Assembly (NCBI RefSeq): GCF_026460945.1
Contig: NZ_JAOVZV010000008.1
Location: 124,001-188,000, forward strand
DNA length: 64,000 nucleotides
Direction: 5' to 3'
DNA from: Chryseobacterium luquanense
GTDB lineage: Bacteria > Bacteroidota > Bacteroidia > Flavobacteriales > Weeksellaceae
Shown here: positions 43,178-52,183 of the stretch, in pieces
How positions within the stretch are numbered: position 1 is the stretch's first letter
Layout: each line of letters starts with the position of its first letter
Program-made: the position numbers and the translations under genes
Notes under the pieces: model-generated
Database searches by the model: none
The model's input: only the letters and a program-made list of their open reading frames with translations
Told to the model about the DNA's origin: nothing

Positions 43178-45445
43178 TTAGAAATTAAAGCTTACAGAAA
43201 ACTGTCCTGTCAATGGCATAATGTATGTTCCTGTCAACAATTTTCCGTAGTATGGATTGGCATCGGTAATCAGTTCAGCTCCGTTGATGGTGCCGCTGGC
43301 TCCTCTCTGGTTTAAGAAGTTGATAACGGTTGCGCCAAGGTTGATGTTTTTGTTCACCGTATAACTTACTCCGCCGAAAGTTTCCCATCTTGGTGCGAAG
43401 TATAAAGCGTTTGTAAGGTTTGCATATTGTTTTGAGAAATATCTGAAACTTGCCCAGAATCTCCATTTGTCAATCGTATAACTTGGGTCGATTTCCATCA
43501 GCACTTTAGCAACTCCTAAAACATTATTGTCGTTGTAATCGTAAGCTGTTCCGAAAGCATTGAAATTGAATTTCTTGTAAACAGGATTCTGTAAAGTCAA
43601 TAGATAATGTAGGTTAAATCCTTTGAAAGGTTTTACCACAAAATCGGTTGTCCATCCAATCGTCTGAATATCATAGTAAACCGTAACGTTTTGAGCCTGA
43701 GTCGTATTCGCTGGGTTGACCAAGTTATATCTGTTCAGGTTGTTGTTCTTTTTAAGATAAGTCGCCTGAGAAATCAACTGAATGTAATCTGTATTCCAGA
43801 AAATTCCCAACGCTCCCAACGGACTTTTAATCTTGTTGGTGTTAGGTTCGAAAGCCTGAGAATAACTTTCCAGTCTTCTGTTTTCTTCAGTATATAAAGC
43901 GTTTGCGATAACACCGAAGTTTTTGCTGATGTTGTAAGTCGCATTTAAACTACCTCCAATCTGGTAAAAACTTTGATTGATTTGATTAAACTGGCTCGGG
44001 TCTGTGAAATTAAATCCAACTGTTCTCGGCGTTAAAGAATATTCTCCATCCAGGATGTGGTTTTTCAAATGCAAACCGTAGCTTAGGTTGAAATTATCAG
44101 AAACTTTCCATTCGTCTGTTCCGTACACTGAAAGTTTATTTTCCGTTCCACTGTGGAATTCTCCTCCTGCATTGTAATTATAAAATCCGTCTGCATCAGT
44201 TGTCGGGCCAATCAGTCTTTGAGGTTGTGGTTCAGTAGTCTGGAAGAAAAACGACCTGTTCGACGTGAATTTATCGATATTATAATATTGTTCTAAAATG
44301 CCAACGGTCACATTGTGATTTCCCAATTGTTTGTTCAATGAAAAACGTCCTGCGATATTGGTAATCGGTGTGGAAGGCGTGTGCATTGCTAACTGAGTTC
44401 CAACCGCTCCGGTGTACGCCTGACCTGTTGAAGCAATCGTGTAACCTGAAGCCGCATCAGCATTGAAAATACTTAAAGGAATGATGTTAGAAGATTTCGC
44501 GGTAGCAAAGTGTGCTCTCGTTGAGAATTTGAAATTCCAGCCGTTGTTCAGTAAGTAATTACCGAAGATATCGATGTTGTGAGATGTATTTCTGCTGTCG
44601 TTTCCATCCATATTTGCCCAGTAGGTTTGTCCGGAAAAGATGTCTTTCATTTTGATTTGTCCATCTCTCACCACATAAGAATCCCTACCTATTCTGAAAT
44701 TGTCGAGCTCAGTTACTTTACCTTCCGGTCCGTATTGGAAAACGGCATAATTGGTAATGCTGTAAGAATCCGCGTATTTGTATTGAATCGAGATTTTTCC
44801 TTTATCATCATTAAAATATTTGGTAACTCCTGCTCTGAAAATCTTTGTTTCATCTACATTTCTTGTAAAACCCAATTTATAAGTGCTCGGGTCGAAGTTG
44901 GCAAAAGCGCCAACGGTGTACGTCCAGCCATTTTTAGAAATCGGTCCGGAAACATTCACGTCTCCTTGTAACCATCCAAAAGTACTTGTCGTGAACTTTC
45001 CTTTTAATTTAAAATCTTTGGTTCCGGTTTGAGAATAAGAGTTCACTGCAAAACCAAGGTCGCCCATTGTATTTGCAAGCTGGTCCATTTTCAATAATCC
45101 GGTTTTTTCCAAGCCTACGCTCTGTCTCCAGGTTTTGTTGGGAAGCTCAGGCCAGAAAAAATAAACGGCAGGCAAATCGTTTTCAAGAATTGTAATTCCA
45201 CCCACTGTTGATGGCAAACCGATATTCACGTCCCTTGGACTCGTGTTGTTGGCTGCGTTCAACATTACGTTTCTGTTGTTGTCTTCTTTGGACGACGTGG
45301 TCACAGTTTTTACGCCTTCTTCATTTTTAGCAGCAGCATTGATAGCGGTTTTCACTGCAATACTGTCAGTCTTTTCCTGTCCAAAAACTGTGGCGAAGGA
45401 AAGTATCAGTCCAAGAGCTGAAATTTTAGTTAAAGATTTTCTCAT
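43178..45445 (-). CDS. TonB-dependent outer-membrane receptor without SusD partner
   Basis: 755 residues with signal peptide (cleavage near ATVFGQ, residue 23). A plug-like segment follows (NVMLNAANNTSPRDVNIGLP, GITILENDLPAVYF). The remainder is a run of amphipathic strands ending in Phe (GQFSVSFNF), as for a 22-strand barrel. It lacks the carboxypeptidase-D regulatory domain of SusC proteins and no SusD gene follows. It probably imports the oligosaccharide or glycoside that the two GH3 enzymes cut. First gene of the sugar cluster, facing the Nudix-type regulator. Confidence 0.85.
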   Translation of the reverse strand: MRKSLTKISALGLILSFATVFGQEKTDSIAVKTAINAAAKNEEGVKTVTTSSKEDNNRNVMLNAANNTSPRDVNIGLPSTVGGITILENDLPAVYFFWPELPNKTWRQSVGLEKTGLLKMDQLANTMGDLGFAVNSYSQTGTKDFKLKGKFTTSTFGWLQGDVNVSGPISKNGWTYTVGAFANFDPSTYKLGFTRNVDETKIFRAGVTKYFNDDKGKISIQYKYADSYSITNYAVFQYGPEGKVTELDNFRIGRDSYVVRDGQIKMKDIFSGQTYWANMDGNDSRNTSHNIDIFGNYLLNNGWNFKFSTRAHFATAKSSNIIPLSIFNADAASGYTIASTGQAYTGAVGTQLAMHTPSTPITNIAGRFSLNKQLGNHNVTVGILEQYYNIDKFTSNRSFFFQTTEPQPQRLIGPTTDADGFYNYNAGGEFHSGTENKLSVYGTDEWKVSDNFNLSYGLHLKNHILDGEYSLTPRTVGFNFTDPSQFNQINQSFYQIGGSLNATYNISKNFGVIANALYTEENRRLESYSQAFEPNTNKIKSPLGALGIFWNTDYIQLISQATYLKKNNNLNRYNLVNPANTTQAQNVTVYYDIQTIGWTTDFVVKPFKGFNLHYLLTLQNPVYKKFNFNAFGTAYDYNDNNVLGVAKVLMEIDPSYTIDKWRFWASFRYFSKQYANLTNALYFAPRWETFGGVSYTVNKNINLGATVINFLNQRGASGTINGAELITDANPYYGKLLTGTYIMPLTGQFSVSFNF

Positions 45446-45935
45446 GTTTTATTATATAGTTTGTTTCTGTTTTTATAAGACAAAATTTATCCTTCAGCCG
45501 AAGTTTTTCAGCTGTTATTTTTTAGATTTTTTTTAAATTAAATTTGGAAAAGATAAATTTTGAGAACGATATTGTCCTAGTAGATAAGTGCTGTTAAAAA
45601 TTTACCTTGCAATATTTAACCTGGTGCTAAAAAAGGATAAAATATATTCATGATAATTGTTTGTTCTTTAATGCTTCAATAAGAAGCATTACAAGTCTAC
45701 AGTAAAATTTTAAAATGAACAAAAAAATTGTTAATAAAAATTAATATTGTTTATAATTAATTGATTATAAGTTTATTAAAATTAAATTTATTAACTAAAA
45801 ATCATTAGTTCTTAATGAATCAATGATAAAAATCATAATTAAAAACTCCCAAAATTGATGTCAAATCATGAAATTTAGCATAACAGTTAAATTTTAATGT
45901 TAAATTTGTCTTATTAAGAATTTCTTATTATTAAT
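45446..45935. promoter_or_regulatory. Divergent regulatory region of the sugar cluster and Nudix regulator
   Basis: 490 bp, very A/T-rich, no ORF. Toward the regulator, TAAATTTG (45902-45909) fits the -7 consensus, placing the start near 45916. Toward the receptor, the 11-bp inverted pair CAAAATTTATC (45481-45491) and GATAAATTTTG (45552-45562) flanks the likely promoter. TCATTA/TAATGA with a 5-bp spacer lies at 45802-45818, and hairpin AATGCTT/AAGCATT near 45670. Any of these could be the regulator's site; none is proved. Confidence 0.5.
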
Positions 45936-46685
45936 ATGGATCCACAACAGCAATTTTTAAAAAAGTCCGAAGAGGCTAAAGATTTATTTATTCCGCATTT
46001 ATCGACTGATCCCGTAGTTTTTGGGTTTGATCAAAGTGAGCTTAAAGTATTATTGCTTCAAATGACCTACCGCAAACAATGGCTTTTACCAGGTGGATAT
46101 GTAAAAAAAGATGAAGATTTGGATGCTGCTGCTGAAAGAGTCTTGAGAGAAAGAGCAGGAATTTCAGATGTTTATTTAGAAGAATTTGCAGTTTTTGGTA
46201 AAAAAAATAGAAGTGAATTTTATTTTGAAGATTTTGATGAGTCTCTATGGCATAAGCAAAGATTTATTTCTATAGGATATTATGCTCTATACAATCCTGA
46301 CAATGCTAATCTGATCATCGATGAATTTAGTGAAAAATGTGAGTGGATTTATTTGAGTCAGCTTTCAGAAATTGAATTGGCGATGGATCATCGTGAAATT
46401 ATTGAAAAAGCTTTATTAACTTTAAGAGAAAGAATTTCATACAAACCAATTGGTTATAATCTTTTGCCTGAGAAATTTACGCTTTCAGAATTGCAGAAAT
46501 TGTATGAAACCATTTTAGGAAAAGAACTCAACCGAGGAAATTTTTACAGAAAAATAAAGAATTTGGGAATTCTCAGAAAACTAGATGAACAGCGTCGCGG
46601 TGGTGCTCACAAGTCTCCAGATCTCTACTCTTTTGACGAAGAAAATTATAAAAAAGCTTTAGAAAACGGCTTAAATAATTGGTAG
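45936..46685 (+). CDS. Nudix-type (NrtR/AraR-like) transcriptional regulator
   Basis: 249 residues. The N-terminal Nudix domain has the box GGYVKKDEDLDAAAERVLRE followed by RAGI; the catalytic REUxEE is changed to RVLRER, so hydrolase activity is probably lost. The C-terminal part (about 155-249) is a winged helix (FTLSELQKLYETILGKELNR, then GNFYRKIKNLGILR). This is the architecture of NrtR-like sugar regulators of Bacteroidota, including AraR. It is divergent from the TonB receptor-GH3 cluster, which it probably controls in response to a sugar or sugar phosphate. Confidence 0.85.
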   Translation: MDPQQQFLKKSEEAKDLFIPHLSTDPVVFGFDQSELKVLLLQMTYRKQWLLPGGYVKKDEDLDAAAERVLRERAGISDVYLEEFAVFGKKNRSEFYFEDFDESLWHKQRFISIGYYALYNPDNANLIIDEFSEKCEWIYLSQLSEIELAMDHREIIEKALLTLRERISYKPIGYNLLPEKFTLSELQKLYETILGKELNRGNFYRKIKNLGILRKLDEQRRGGAHKSPDLYSFDEENYKKALENGLNNW

Positions 46686-46689
46686 CAAA

Positions 46690-46714
46690 AAAATCCTGAA
46701 TTAATCAGGATTTT
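46690..46714. terminator. Bidirectional intrinsic terminator
   Basis: 10-bp stem AAAATCCTGA/TCAGGATTTT with loop ATTAA, between the convergent regulator and acetyltransferase genes. Confidence 0.87.
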
Positions 46715-46717
46715 CTT

Positions 46718-47347
46718 TTATGGTAAGTCTAATTGTCTCTGAAACTCCTCAATATATTTTGCCAAATGTAGTCCGTCTGCCAAACCGTGATGCGCTTCAA
46801 TGGAAACCGGAAGATATTTTTTCCCTTCACGAATACTGAATTTTCCGAATGCAATTTTAGGAATACATTCTTTAGGATCAAAATTGGTAGGATGTAAAAT
46901 CGTTGAAAACGAATTCCATGGAATTGTTGTGTGTCTGATGTGATTGATTGGCAGAATGTCATTGCTAATGCCTAATCCCGTTGAATTTTGTACAGCTTTT
47001 ATTTCTTTTTCCAACTCTTCATTAAAAGTTTCGAAATTTTCCGAATAATGAAAAAATGAAAATCCGAATGTTCCATCAGCTCTTCCAATTGTTCCTCCAA
47101 CGTGTACTTCATCATACAAAATCACTTTTCCATCAACAATTCTGAGTTTTAGTTCATCCACCGTATTGATTGCCACCATTGATTTATAAAGATAAACAGC
47201 ATAAAATGATTTGCCTTCTTCTTTGGCTTTATCGTAAGCTTTTGTGCAGTCTACTTCCGTTGTAAATCCGAAATACGGACTCTTCATCTTCGAAAAAAAT
47301 TCAAAATGTTCCTTTCTGTTCCAGCTTTCAATATCTATTACCTTCAT
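46718..47347 (-). CDS. Chloramphenicol acetyltransferase-family protein (CatA type)
   Basis: 209 residues, trimeric CAT fold. The catalytic motif is HHGLADGLHLAKYIEEFQ (HHxxxDG, cf. HHAVCDGFH in type CATs). N-terminal SWNRKEHFEFFSKMKSPYFG and VPW-like IPWNSF segments match the family. It would transfer acetyl from acetyl-CoA to chloramphenicol, but whether it gives resistance here is not known, since chromosomal CAT homologues in this group are common. It is downstream of the AraC gene on the same strand, with a 62-bp gap. Confidence 0.85.
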   Translation of the reverse strand: MKVIDIESWNRKEHFEFFSKMKSPYFGFTTEVDCTKAYDKAKEEGKSFYAVYLYKSMVAINTVDELKLRIVDGKVILYDEVHVGGTIGRADGTFGFSFFHYSENFETFNEELEKEIKAVQNSTGLGISNDILPINHIRHTTIPWNSFSTILHPTNFDPKECIPKIAFGKFSIREGKKYLPVSIEAHHGLADGLHLAKYIEEFQRQLDLP

Positions 47348-47409
47348 TGTTTTACTTTTTGCAAATTTCAGTAAGATTTATTGATTTTAAAAATAAGATT
47401 CGAATAAAA

Positions 47410-48249
47410 TTATACGTGATTTTGTAATTTAAATTCAGAAGGATTCATCTTATTTAAATTTTTGAAATAATTGGTTAAGTGACTTTCATCTGTAAACCCA
47501 AACTCAAAAGCAATCTGCTTCATCGTCATCTGTCCGGACTGAATTCTTCTTTCAATTAATTTCAGTTTGTAATCCGTAATGTAATTTCGGTAGGTTACGT
47601 CAAAATTTCTTTTAAAATAAGCACTGAAATAGGTTTTTGAAATATTAAAATGTTCAGAAATAGTATTTATTCTGATTTTTTCAGGCATATAAATATGCTG
47701 ATGAATGTAGGAAATCAGATCATCTTTTTGCGGCGCTCCATTATCAATTCTGATATTGAGTCTTAATGATGCCTCCCGAATCAATCCGAAAAGTGAAAGC
47801 ACCTGAAAAAACACAATCGGTGAATCTGAAATCCTGTGGTAATCGCTGTACTGAAATATATTTTCAACAGTCTTTCGAAGAATGGTTTTGCAGGGTTCAT
47901 CAAAGATCAGTTTTTCTTCCTTCAGCAAATGATTTCTCATAATTTCTGTTGGAGTTGCTATGACGAGATGATCCGGAGACAGATGTTTATTTCCTTTAAA
48001 ATAAGCATCATTAAACTTGATAAAATAAAAGGTGGTCGATTTTTTGATTTCAAATAAATGCTCGTCATCAGGAGAGATGAGGTACAAATCTCCTGCTTTA
48101 TAAGGAATGACAATCTGATTGATATGATGATTGCCGGAACCTTTTGAAATGTATACCAATTCGTAGTATGTATGACTGTGCCTCGGAAAAGGATACACTG
48201 TTGCTTCGAAAGTATCAATCTCTAAAGGTTCAAACTGTTTTCGTTTCAT
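47410..48249 (-). CDS. AraC-family transcriptional regulator
   Basis: 279 residues. An N-terminal cupin-like sensor (RHSHTYYELVYISKGSGNHH) senses a small ligand. The C-terminal double helix-turn-helix (INTISEHFNISKTYFSAYFK and MKQIAFEFGFTDESHLTNYF) binds DNA. It is divergent from the amidohydrolase operon that begins at 48403, across a 153-bp region, so that operon is the obvious target. The sensor shows no clear clue to the ligand. Confidence 0.88.
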   Translation of the reverse strand: MKRKQFEPLEIDTFEATVYPFPRHSHTYYELVYISKGSGNHHINQIVIPYKAGDLYLISPDDEHLFEIKKSTTFYFIKFNDAYFKGNKHLSPDHLVIATPTEIMRNHLLKEEKLIFDEPCKTILRKTVENIFQYSDYHRISDSPIVFFQVLSLFGLIREASLRLNIRIDNGAPQKDDLISYIHQHIYMPEKIRINTISEHFNISKTYFSAYFKRNFDVTYRNYITDYKLKLIERRIQSGQMTMKQIAFEFGFTDESHLTNYFKNLNKMNPSEFKLQNHV

Positions 48250-48307
48250 AGTTTAAATTTACAACTTGTTAAACGATTTCTACAAGCAAAAATCTTTTTT
48301 TATTGAC

Positions 48308-48315
48308 AAACTTTG
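48308..48315 (+). promoter_or_regulatory. Probable -7 box of the amidohydrolase operon
   Basis: AAACTTTG resembles TAnnTTTG (first base differs) and lies in GACAAACTTTGTAGGA. The same 12 bp, AACTTTGTAGGA, occur in the promoter of the reductase gene at 56156-56167. The leader here would be about 80 nt. Confidence 0.45.
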
Positions 48316-48402
48316 TAGGAAGTCTTGCTGATTAAAGTTTAAAATAGATTCTTTTTTAAGTGAGATAAAGACTTTTCAGACACATCAATTAAAATATTAT
48401 AT

Positions 48403-49779
48403 ATGAATTTTATTAAAAAACTATCAGGGATTCTGGTGGCTGCAACCGTTCTTTTTTCGTGCAGTCAAAATAAAAAAGAAAGTTCCAATACTGAGAATAA
48501 AAACATTCTTTTTGAGAATGTGATGCTCATCGATGGCAAGGGCGGTCAGCCCATTCAGAACACTAAAGTGCTGGTTAAAGATGGAAAGATTGCTGCTGTT
48601 GGAAACGATATCTCTGATGACGACGCTCAGAAGATCGATTTAAAGGGAAAAACAATGATTCCTGCATTGATTTCTGCCCATTCACATGTGGGAACTTTAA
48701 AGGGAACGACCACAGTTCCTGAAAATTATACGAAGGAAAATATTTTGTCTCAACTAAAGAAATATCAGAATTACGGCGTACTCAATGTCATGTCTATGGG
48801 AACTGACAGACCTTTACTGTTCGAAAGCGCTTTAAGAGAAAAATCTGCGAAAGGAGAAATTGACGGAGCAAGAATTCATTCTGCAGGATATGGCTTCGGT
48901 GTTACTGATGGTGCTCCACCACTCGATTTTGCAATGGATAAAGTGTTCAGACCGAAAACTGTGAAGGAAATTCCTGCGCAGATGGACAGTTTAAAAAAGA
49001 TTAATGCTGAGCTGGTGAAAATCTGGGTGGATGATTTTAACGGAAAATTTAAAAAGAAAATCAGTCCGGAAATTTATAAAGCCATTATCACTGAGGCACA
49101 CAAGCGGGATCTGCGTGTTGCGGCGCACGTTTATTATTTATCTGATTTAAAAGAATTGGTGAAGGATGGAATTGATGTGATCGGTCACAGCGTTAGAAGC
49201 GAAGTGATTGATGATGCGACTTTAGTTCAGATGAAAGCAAAAAACATTATTTACATTCCTACCCTTTCTCTGGATGAGTTCGCATACGTCTACGCCAAAA
49301 AACCGGAATGGATTAATGATGAATTCTTCAAAAAGTCACTCGAGCAAGGCGTTTATGAGATGATCACTTCAGAAAAGTATCAGAATGAACTGAAAAATTC
49401 TCCTGCCTTTGCCAAGAATATGAAAGCTTTTGACATCGCAAAACAGAATCTGAAAAAAGTTTTCGATGCAGGAATTCCCGTGGCAATGGGAACAGACAGC
49501 GGTGCAATGCCTTTGAGAGCTCAGGGATTTTCAGAACATCTGGAATTACAGTTAATGACAGAATCGGGATTAACTCCGCTTCAGGCAATTACCGTGGCGA
49601 CGAAAAATTCGGCGCAAGCTTTAAAAATTGACAAAGATTTTGGAACGATTGAGACTGGGAAAATGGCAGATTTTATCATCTTAAATTCAGATCCTTCAGA
49701 AAATATTAAAAACACGAGAGACATTTTCTGGGTTTATAAAGCCGGAAAAGAAGTTAGTAAAGGTCCAATTGCAAAATAG
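48403..49779 (+). CDS. Amidohydrolase, lipoprotein (imidazolonepropionase-like group)
   Basis: 458 residues with lipobox VLFSC (Cys 20). The composite domain begins near residue 35 (NVMLIDGKGGQPIQNTKVLV). Metal ligands are His 93/95 in AHSHVG, a Lys in VKIWVDD, His in AAHVYYLS, His in VIGHSVRSE and Asp in MGTDSGAMPLRAQG. This fits the Xaa-Pro/Arg dipeptidase-like cog1228 group, which cleaves amide or cyclic-ureido bonds. It is exported. First gene of a plus-strand operon with the royal-jelly-family gene 5 bp later. Substrate unknown. Confidence 0.82.
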   Translation: MNFIKKLSGILVAATVLFSCSQNKKESSNTENKNILFENVMLIDGKGGQPIQNTKVLVKDGKIAAVGNDISDDDAQKIDLKGKTMIPALISAHSHVGTLKGTTTVPENYTKENILSQLKKYQNYGVLNVMSMGTDRPLLFESALREKSAKGEIDGARIHSAGYGFGVTDGAPPLDFAMDKVFRPKTVKEIPAQMDSLKKINAELVKIWVDDFNGKFKKKISPEIYKAIITEAHKRDLRVAAHVYYLSDLKELVKDGIDVIGHSVRSEVIDDATLVQMKAKNIIYIPTLSLDEFAYVYAKKPEWINDEFFKKSLEQGVYEMITSEKYQNELKNSPAFAKNMKAFDIAKQNLKKVFDAGIPVAMGTDSGAMPLRAQGFSEHLELQLMTESGLTPLQAITVATKNSAQALKIDKDFGTIETGKMADFIILNSDPSENIKNTRDIFWVYKAGKEVSKGPIAK

Positions 49780-49784
49780 AAGGT

Positions 49785-50894
49785 ATGAAAAAGTTGATAT
49801 TGAGTATATGTTTTGTTGGAATTTCTCTTTTAACAAATGCACAGTCGAATTATGAATTGGTAACTAAAATTTCACCACCCAATCCAGATCCTTCAGGAAT
49901 TGCAGTGAGCTCAAAAGACCGGGTATTTCTAGGATTTCCACGTCATGCAGACAATCATAAAGAATTGGCCCTGGCAGAAGTGGTCGACGGTAAATTAATT
50001 CCTTTTCCCAATAAAGAATATGTTTATCCGGGCAATAAGGATTACAAAAACTGGTTGGTTTCACCACACGGAATGTACATCGATAAAAATGATGTTCTAT
50101 GGGTTTTAGATGACGGCAAACGTTCCGGGCTGAAAGAGATCCCTGAAGGTGCTGCCAAGGTCGTGGGAATTGACATCAATACGAAAAAAATTATTCATAC
50201 TATTATTATTCCCAAACCGGTTTTGTCGGATGACGCGCACTACAACGATCTCCGCGTGGATTTGTCTCATGGCCCGAAAGGCACTGTCTACATTGCAAAT
50301 TCAGGATTTGGTGAACGGTTTTCTCTGGTTGTCTTGGATGTTGCTACAGGAAAAGCGAAAGAAGTTCTCCTGAACCACTATTCCACTTCTCCTGATAAGG
50401 GTTTTGTAGCATTTTTGGAAGGAAAACCATTGAAGTATGATTTCAAAAAACAAAAATTTCCTTTAGGCGGTGCAGATGGAATTGCAATAAGTCCGGATGA
50501 AAAAACATTGTACTGGACGGCTATCAGCAGTAGAAAGTTATACAGTATTTCAACAGATCTTCTGAGCACTATTGATTCGACTGAACAGGAAATTGAAAAT
50601 GCAGTAAAATTTGAAGGTGAAAGACCCGCCTGCGATGGTTTGGCAGAAGACGAAAAAGGAAACATTTACTTTGGAGCATTTGAACAGCAATCTATCGTGA
50701 AGAGAAATTCAGCGGGAGAATTTTCTGAGATTTCATACGACAAAGAAAATTATGTCTGGCCAGATGGCCTGGCTTACAGAAACGGTTACATTTACATAAC
50801 GCTTGGTCAGTGGAATCGGCTTCCCGGATTTAATGATGGAAAAGATTTAAGAAAGCCGCCTTACTTAGTCGTTAAAATTAAGACAGAAAAATAA
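49785..50894 (+). CDS. Major royal jelly/yellow-family secreted protein
   Basis: 369 residues with a signal peptide ending near LLTNAQ (residue 19). The six-bladed propeller of the MRJP/yellow family is indicated by WLVSPHGMYIDKNDVLWVLD, VVGIDINTKKIIHTI, GPKGTVYIANSGFG and GGADGIAISPDEKTLYWT, with the late ACDGLAEDEKGNIYFGAF strand. Bacterial members are related to SMP-30/gluconolactonases and dopachrome-conversion enzymes, but no reaction can be assigned. It begins 5 bp after the amidohydrolase stop; the two exported proteins are presumably co-produced. Confidence 0.82.
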   Translation: MKKLILSICFVGISLLTNAQSNYELVTKISPPNPDPSGIAVSSKDRVFLGFPRHADNHKELALAEVVDGKLIPFPNKEYVYPGNKDYKNWLVSPHGMYIDKNDVLWVLDDGKRSGLKEIPEGAAKVVGIDINTKKIIHTIIIPKPVLSDDAHYNDLRVDLSHGPKGTVYIANSGFGERFSLVVLDVATGKAKEVLLNHYSTSPDKGFVAFLEGKPLKYDFKKQKFPLGGADGIAISPDEKTLYWTAISSRKLYSISTDLLSTIDSTEQEIENAVKFEGERPACDGLAEDEKGNIYFGAFEQQSIVKRNSAGEFSEISYDKENYVWPDGLAYRNGYIYITLGQWNRLPGFNDGKDLRKPPYLVVKIKTEK

Positions 50895-50928
50895 TAAATA
50901 TAACATTACACCTTATACAATAAAAATT

Positions 50929-51912
50929 ATGGAATACAGAAAATTAGGATACAGCGATTTAGACGTTTCAGCAATCACTTTCGGAGCTTGGGCTGCCGGC
51001 GGATGGATGTGGGGTAGCACAGATAGAAAAGATGCAATTGATGCGATCAAAGCTTCTTATAATGTCGGTGTGACTTCGATTGACACGGCTCCGATTTATG
51101 GACAAGGCGTGAGTGAAGAAATCGTTGGTGAGGCTATCAAAGGCTATTCAAGAGATAAAGTTCAAATTCTGACCAAATTCGGGATGCGTTGGGATTTGGC
51201 GAAGGGCGATTTTGGATTTAACAGCTTTAAAAATGACGGTGAAGCTATTGATATTTACAAATATGCCGGGAAAGAAAGCATCATCTACGAATGCGAACAG
51301 AGTTTAAAAAGACTGGGCACAGATTATATTGATCTGTATCAGATTCACTGGCCGGATTCAACCACGACGATTGACGAAACGTTTGAAGCGGTTTCAAAAT
51401 TAATTGAGCAGGGGAAAGTTCGTTTTGCAGGCGTCTGTAATTATGATGCCGCTCAAATGGCTGAGGCTGAGAAGACTTTGAAATTAGTCTCCAATCAGAT
51501 TCCATTCAGTATGGTGAATCGTGGAGTTGAAGAGGAAACGGTTCCTTACTGTATTGAAAACAGCAAATCTATTTTAGCATACAGTCCGTTGGGAAGAGGT
51601 TTGCTGACGGGAAAAATCACTTCAGATTACAAATTTCAAGACGGCGATCACAGAGCGGGTCATTCTCATTTCCAGCCAGATTTTATTGAGAAGACGAATA
51701 AGCTTTTAGATCAAATAAAACCGATTGCAGAACAGCACAATGCATCTCTGGGCCAACTGGTTTTAAGATGGACGATTGACAGACCAGGCATCACAATTGC
51801 ATTAGCAGGAGCAAGAAATGCAGAACAGGCTGTACAAAATGCAAAAGCGATCGATATTAAATTAAGCAAAGAGGAACTGAAAACAATTGATGAATTGGTG
51901 AATGCGTTTTAA
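50929..51912 (+). CDS. Aldo/keto reductase (AKR)
   Basis: 327 residues, (alpha/beta)8 barrel. The catalytic tetrad is seen: Asp in SIDTAPIYGQG with Tyr in the same stretch, Lys in ILTKFG and His in YQIHWPDS. The C-terminal NADPH loop includes VLRWTIDRPGITIALAGAR. No signal peptide, so cytoplasmic, and the length is normal. It is 34 bp after the royal-jelly-family gene and probably reduces an aldehyde or ketosugar made in the same pathway. Confidence 0.88.
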   Translation: MEYRKLGYSDLDVSAITFGAWAAGGWMWGSTDRKDAIDAIKASYNVGVTSIDTAPIYGQGVSEEIVGEAIKGYSRDKVQILTKFGMRWDLAKGDFGFNSFKNDGEAIDIYKYAGKESIIYECEQSLKRLGTDYIDLYQIHWPDSTTTIDETFEAVSKLIEQGKVRFAGVCNYDAAQMAEAEKTLKLVSNQIPFSMVNRGVEEETVPYCIENSKSILAYSPLGRGLLTGKITSDYKFQDGDHRAGHSHFQPDFIEKTNKLLDQIKPIAEQHNASLGQLVLRWTIDRPGITIALAGARNAEQAVQNAKAIDIKLSKEELKTIDELVNAF

Positions 51913-51978
51913 ATTAAATTAATTTCCTGGATTATCTGACTGATCTGATTTGATAGAGAAATTTGTTTGACTAAATTT

Positions 51979-52050
51979 TAAACGCAAGGTTAGACAAGGA
52001 ATTTTATTCTACTACCGATGAAGATAAAACAAAGGCGTTTCACTTAAGAA
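51979..52050. repeat. Dispersed AAACGCAAAG element, copy 3 (diverged)
   Basis: AAACGCAAGGTTAGACAAGG, then a variable centre, then AACAAAGGCGTTTCACTTAAG. It shares both ends with copies 1 and 2 but the T-run and the AAGTTCG block are changed. It lies in the gap between the two aldo/keto reductase genes. Confidence 0.6.
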
Positions 52051-52183
52051 TGAAATACAGGTTTGTTTATTAAATAAATTAAGCTGTTTTTTTGTAAGCT
52101 TAAAAGCGATGTGTTTGTTAAAAATCTTGTCAGGCAATGCTTTTAGATAAATAGAATAACATCACACCAAGAAAATATTAAAT

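Noticed and set aside
46718..47347. Acquired resistance island around the CAT gene
   Set aside because: Base use matches neighbours and there is no transposase, integron or direct repeat. It looks like a resident chromosomal homologue.
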